Below, piece by piece: positions 62,241 to 64,000 of a DNA stretch of 64,000 bases. The position numbers and the translations under genes are program-made. Below the pieces are notes generated by a model. It saw only the letters and a list, made by a program, of their open reading frames with translations, had not been told where the DNA came from and did not search any database. Within the stretch, counting starts at the first letter, position 1; every line of letters begins with the position of its first letter. This DNA is from UBA4416 sp040389965 (lineage in GTDB: Bacteria; Bacteroidota; Bacteroidia; B-17B0; Aurantibacillaceae), in contig JAZJZF010000028.1 in NCBI GenBank assembly GCA_040389965.1, positions 1 to 64,000 of the forward strand. Direction: 5' to 3'.

Positions 62241-64000
62241 TTATGGCAAAAACTTATTTAATTGTATAAGAGCCCAGATAAAATTGCCGTTGTCTTTTTT
62301 TCCTTCTTTATTTTCTGTCACTATCTTATTAATAGTATCTCTATCCAACATCTCTTTTACCTTTTGCAGGTTTTCTTCCAACAGATCGTTAAATCCTTCT
62401 TCTTTAAACCATTCTCTTAAAGGAATTCCAAAACCTCTTTTAGGTGCGTTTAAAACAGATGCCGGCAGGTTTTTGCCAATACTATTCCTCAACACACTCT
62501 TTAGTTCCCAACCCTGCATTTTTACATCTTTATGCACGGTTGCCATAAATTCAATTAACCTGAAATCCAAAAAGGGTACGCGTGTTTCAATAGAATTGGC
62601 CATACTCATTCTGTCTACTTTTACCAGGTAATCATTTGGCAAATTGTGCAAGTAATGCACATACATTAATTTATAAAAATCGTCTTTGAATCTGCATGTT
62701 TGCAGCAAAGATTCAAAGTACGTTTCTACTGCAATAACACCAGGTATATTTTTTGTAATGGTTTTAATATCTTTTAAACTTGTGCAGGCTATTTTTTCGG
62801 CAACTCTTATGTGAAAAGGTAAATTCGAAGTCTGTAACACATTACTAATCTTGTTTAGCTTATAGCGCAAGGAGCCTTTAAACACTTTGGCAGCTGTATT
62901 AACTGAACCGATAATGATTTTTTTAAACACACCCGGTAAATTGTTATTGATAAAGGAGGTTACTTTTATGCCTTTATAAGCTGTATAGCCGCTCAATGCC
63001 TCATCACCGCCATCGCCGGTTAACACCATTTTTACTTTTTGCGCTGCATAACGCGAAACAAAATCAGTTGGTATGGCAGACGAATCTCCGAAAGGCTCGT
63101 CGTAATGCAAGGCAACTTTGTTAACGGCTTCCTTAAAATTATCAGGCAACACCGTTCCTCGGGAATGTTCTGTTTTAAATTTTCCTGCTACTTCTGCGGC
63201 AAGTTCACTTTCATCAAATGCTTTATCATTAAAGCCAATGGTAAATGTTTTTACAGGATGCCTGGAGTTATTTGCCATAATTGACACAATACCCGATGAA
63301 TCAAGCCCTCCACTTAAAAACGCACCAAAAGCAACATCGCTTCTCATTCTAATTTTTACGGCATCCGAAAGGATTTCTTCAAATTTCTGATAAATTTCCT
63401 GCTTATTGATAAGCATGTCCTTTTCATTGATTTGTGGAAATTGCCAATACATTTTTTCGGAAACGTTTCCATCTTTTACGATCAGATAATGGCCCGGCCG
63501 TAACTTATAGATGTTTCTATAAAAAGTATCAGGTGCAGGAATATTGGTAAGCGCAAGGTAAAGTTCAGTCAATTCAGGTCTTATTTCTTTTGGCACTCCA
63601 TATTTTAAAATAGATTTTATTTCTGATCCAAAAATAAAGGTGTTGTTATATACGCAATAACTCAGGGGTTTCTCTCCTATACGATCACGTGACAAAAATA
63701 ATTCCTGTTTTGATTTATCCCATAAAGCAAAAGCCCACATGCCATTAAATTTATTCTGGCATTCATGCCCCCATTGTTCGTACGATTTAATCAATACTTC
63801 CGTATCAGAACTCGTTTTAAACTTATGGCCAAGACCAGTTAACTCTTCCCTTAATTCAATATAATTATATATCTCTCCGTTAAATACAACTATTTTATTC
63901 CCATCTTCACTATACATAGGCTGATCGCCTGTATTCAAATCAATAATACTTAACCGTCGGTGGCCAAGGGCCATGTTATCATACACATAAAATCCTTCGC
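62241..64000 (-). CDS. asnB: Asparagine synthase (glutamine-hydrolysing), 5' end outside window
   Basis: The frame is open to the right end of the window (EGFYVYDNMALGHRRLSIIDL), so about 45-50 N-terminal residues, including the catalytic Cys2 of the glutaminase domain, are missing. The part seen keeps the glutaminase end (VFNGEIYNYIELREEL, SDTEVLIKSYEQWG, GMWAFALWDK) and the synthetase PP-loop (FLSGGLDSSGIVSIM, TGDGGDEALSGY), then PFLDFRLIEFM and LNAPKRGFGIPL. In an exopolysaccharide cluster such enzymes often amidate sugar acids rather than make asparagine. It is the first visible gene of the 57.7-64 kb operon. Confidence 0.95.
   Translation of the reverse strand, partial: EGFYVYDNMALGHRRLSIIDLNTGDQPMYSEDGNKIVVFNGEIYNYIELREELTGLGHKFKTSSDTEVLIKSYEQWGHECQNKFNGMWAFALWDKSKQELFLSRDRIGEKPLSYCVYNNTFIFGSEIKSILKYGVPKEIRPELTELYLALTNIPAPDTFYRNIYKLRPGHYLIVKDGNVSEKMYWQFPQINEKDMLINKQEIYQKFEEILSDAVKIRMRSDVAFGAFLSGGLDSSGIVSIMANNSRHPVKTFTIGFNDKAFDESELAAEVAGKFKTEHSRGTVLPDNFKEAVNKVALHYDEPFGDSSAIPTDFVSRYAAQKVKMVLTGDGGDEALSGYTAYKGIKVTSFINNNLPGVFKKIIIGSVNTAAKVFKGSLRYKLNKISNVLQTSNLPFHIRVAEKIACTSLKDIKTITKNIPGVIAVETYFESLLQTCRFKDDFYKLMYVHYLHNLPNDYLVKVDRMSMANSIETRVPFLDFRLIEFMATVHKDVKMQGWELKSVLRNSIGKNLPASVLNAPKRGFGIPLREWFKEEGFNDLLEENLQKVKEMLDRDTINKIVTENKEGKKDNGNFIWALIQLNKFLP

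Overview
The window is AT-rich DNA from a member of the Bacteroidota. It is almost certainly a draft or metagenome assembly, because it holds four N runs (545-554, 36154-36196, 42459-42468 and 53365-53464), two genes with homopolymer frame problems and one clear chimeric join. The assignment rests on type 9 secretion (T9SS) sorting domains, a PorV/PorQ-type barrel, a very large TonB-dependent receptor with a carboxypeptidase-regulatory domain, several OmpA/TPR proteins, lipoprotein signals, and promoters of the Bacteroidota form TTG-N20-TAnnTTTG. I do not name a genus.

Layout. 27-1568 (-) is the start of a respiratory complex I operon (nuoA, nuoB, nuoC). 1569-3130 is a tandem-duplication scar around a lipoprotein gene. 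3137-6010 (-) holds yidC, a HIT protein and greA. 6091-15191 (-) is a three-gene surface operon: TonB-dependent receptor, 1438-residue exported protein and PorV-like barrel. 15498-18319 (-) holds a small basic exported protein, a dCMP deaminase-type enzyme and typA. 18875-21953 (+) holds a seven-haem cytochrome-TPR lipoprotein and aroB. 22092-33755 (-) is a mixed block: OmpA-TPR protein, glycosyltransferase, purB, a membrane protein, a secreted subtilase, an HD-CoaD fusion, a GxxExxY gene bounded by inverted repeats, and an M16 peptidase. 33841-39854 (+) holds a small membrane protein, the fused cobalamin-dependent acyl-CoA mutase icmF and a TPR-SpoIIE phosphatase. 39880-41434 (-) holds two unknown envelope proteins. 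41726-45747 (+) holds a SRPBCC/GyrI-like gene damaged by assembly, two tandem barrel paralogues and an OmpA protein. 45823-64000 (-) is an exopolysaccharide locus with a giant repeat-bearing T9SS surface protein lodged inside it.

How the parts fit. The 45.8-64 kb locus has most parts of a Wzy-type polysaccharide pathway: two initiating sugar transferases, Wza-like and Wzc-like export proteins, a multi-spanning polymerase candidate, two glycosyltransferase-type enzymes and two amidotransferase-type sugar modifiers. I see no flippase here. The surface operon at 6-15 kb, the subtilase and the giant adhesin depend on T9SS or outer-membrane machinery encoded elsewhere.

The most unusual items are the compact 448-bp element carrying GxxExxY between imperfect terminal inverted repeats (32064-32511), the HD-phosphohydrolase/CoaD fusion beside it, and the duplication scar between nuoA and yidC. 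The piece of biotin carboxylase inside the gene at 41726-42835 looks exciting but is most likely an assembly chimera. No tRNA, rRNA, CRISPR array, riboswitch or complete insertion sequence was seen.
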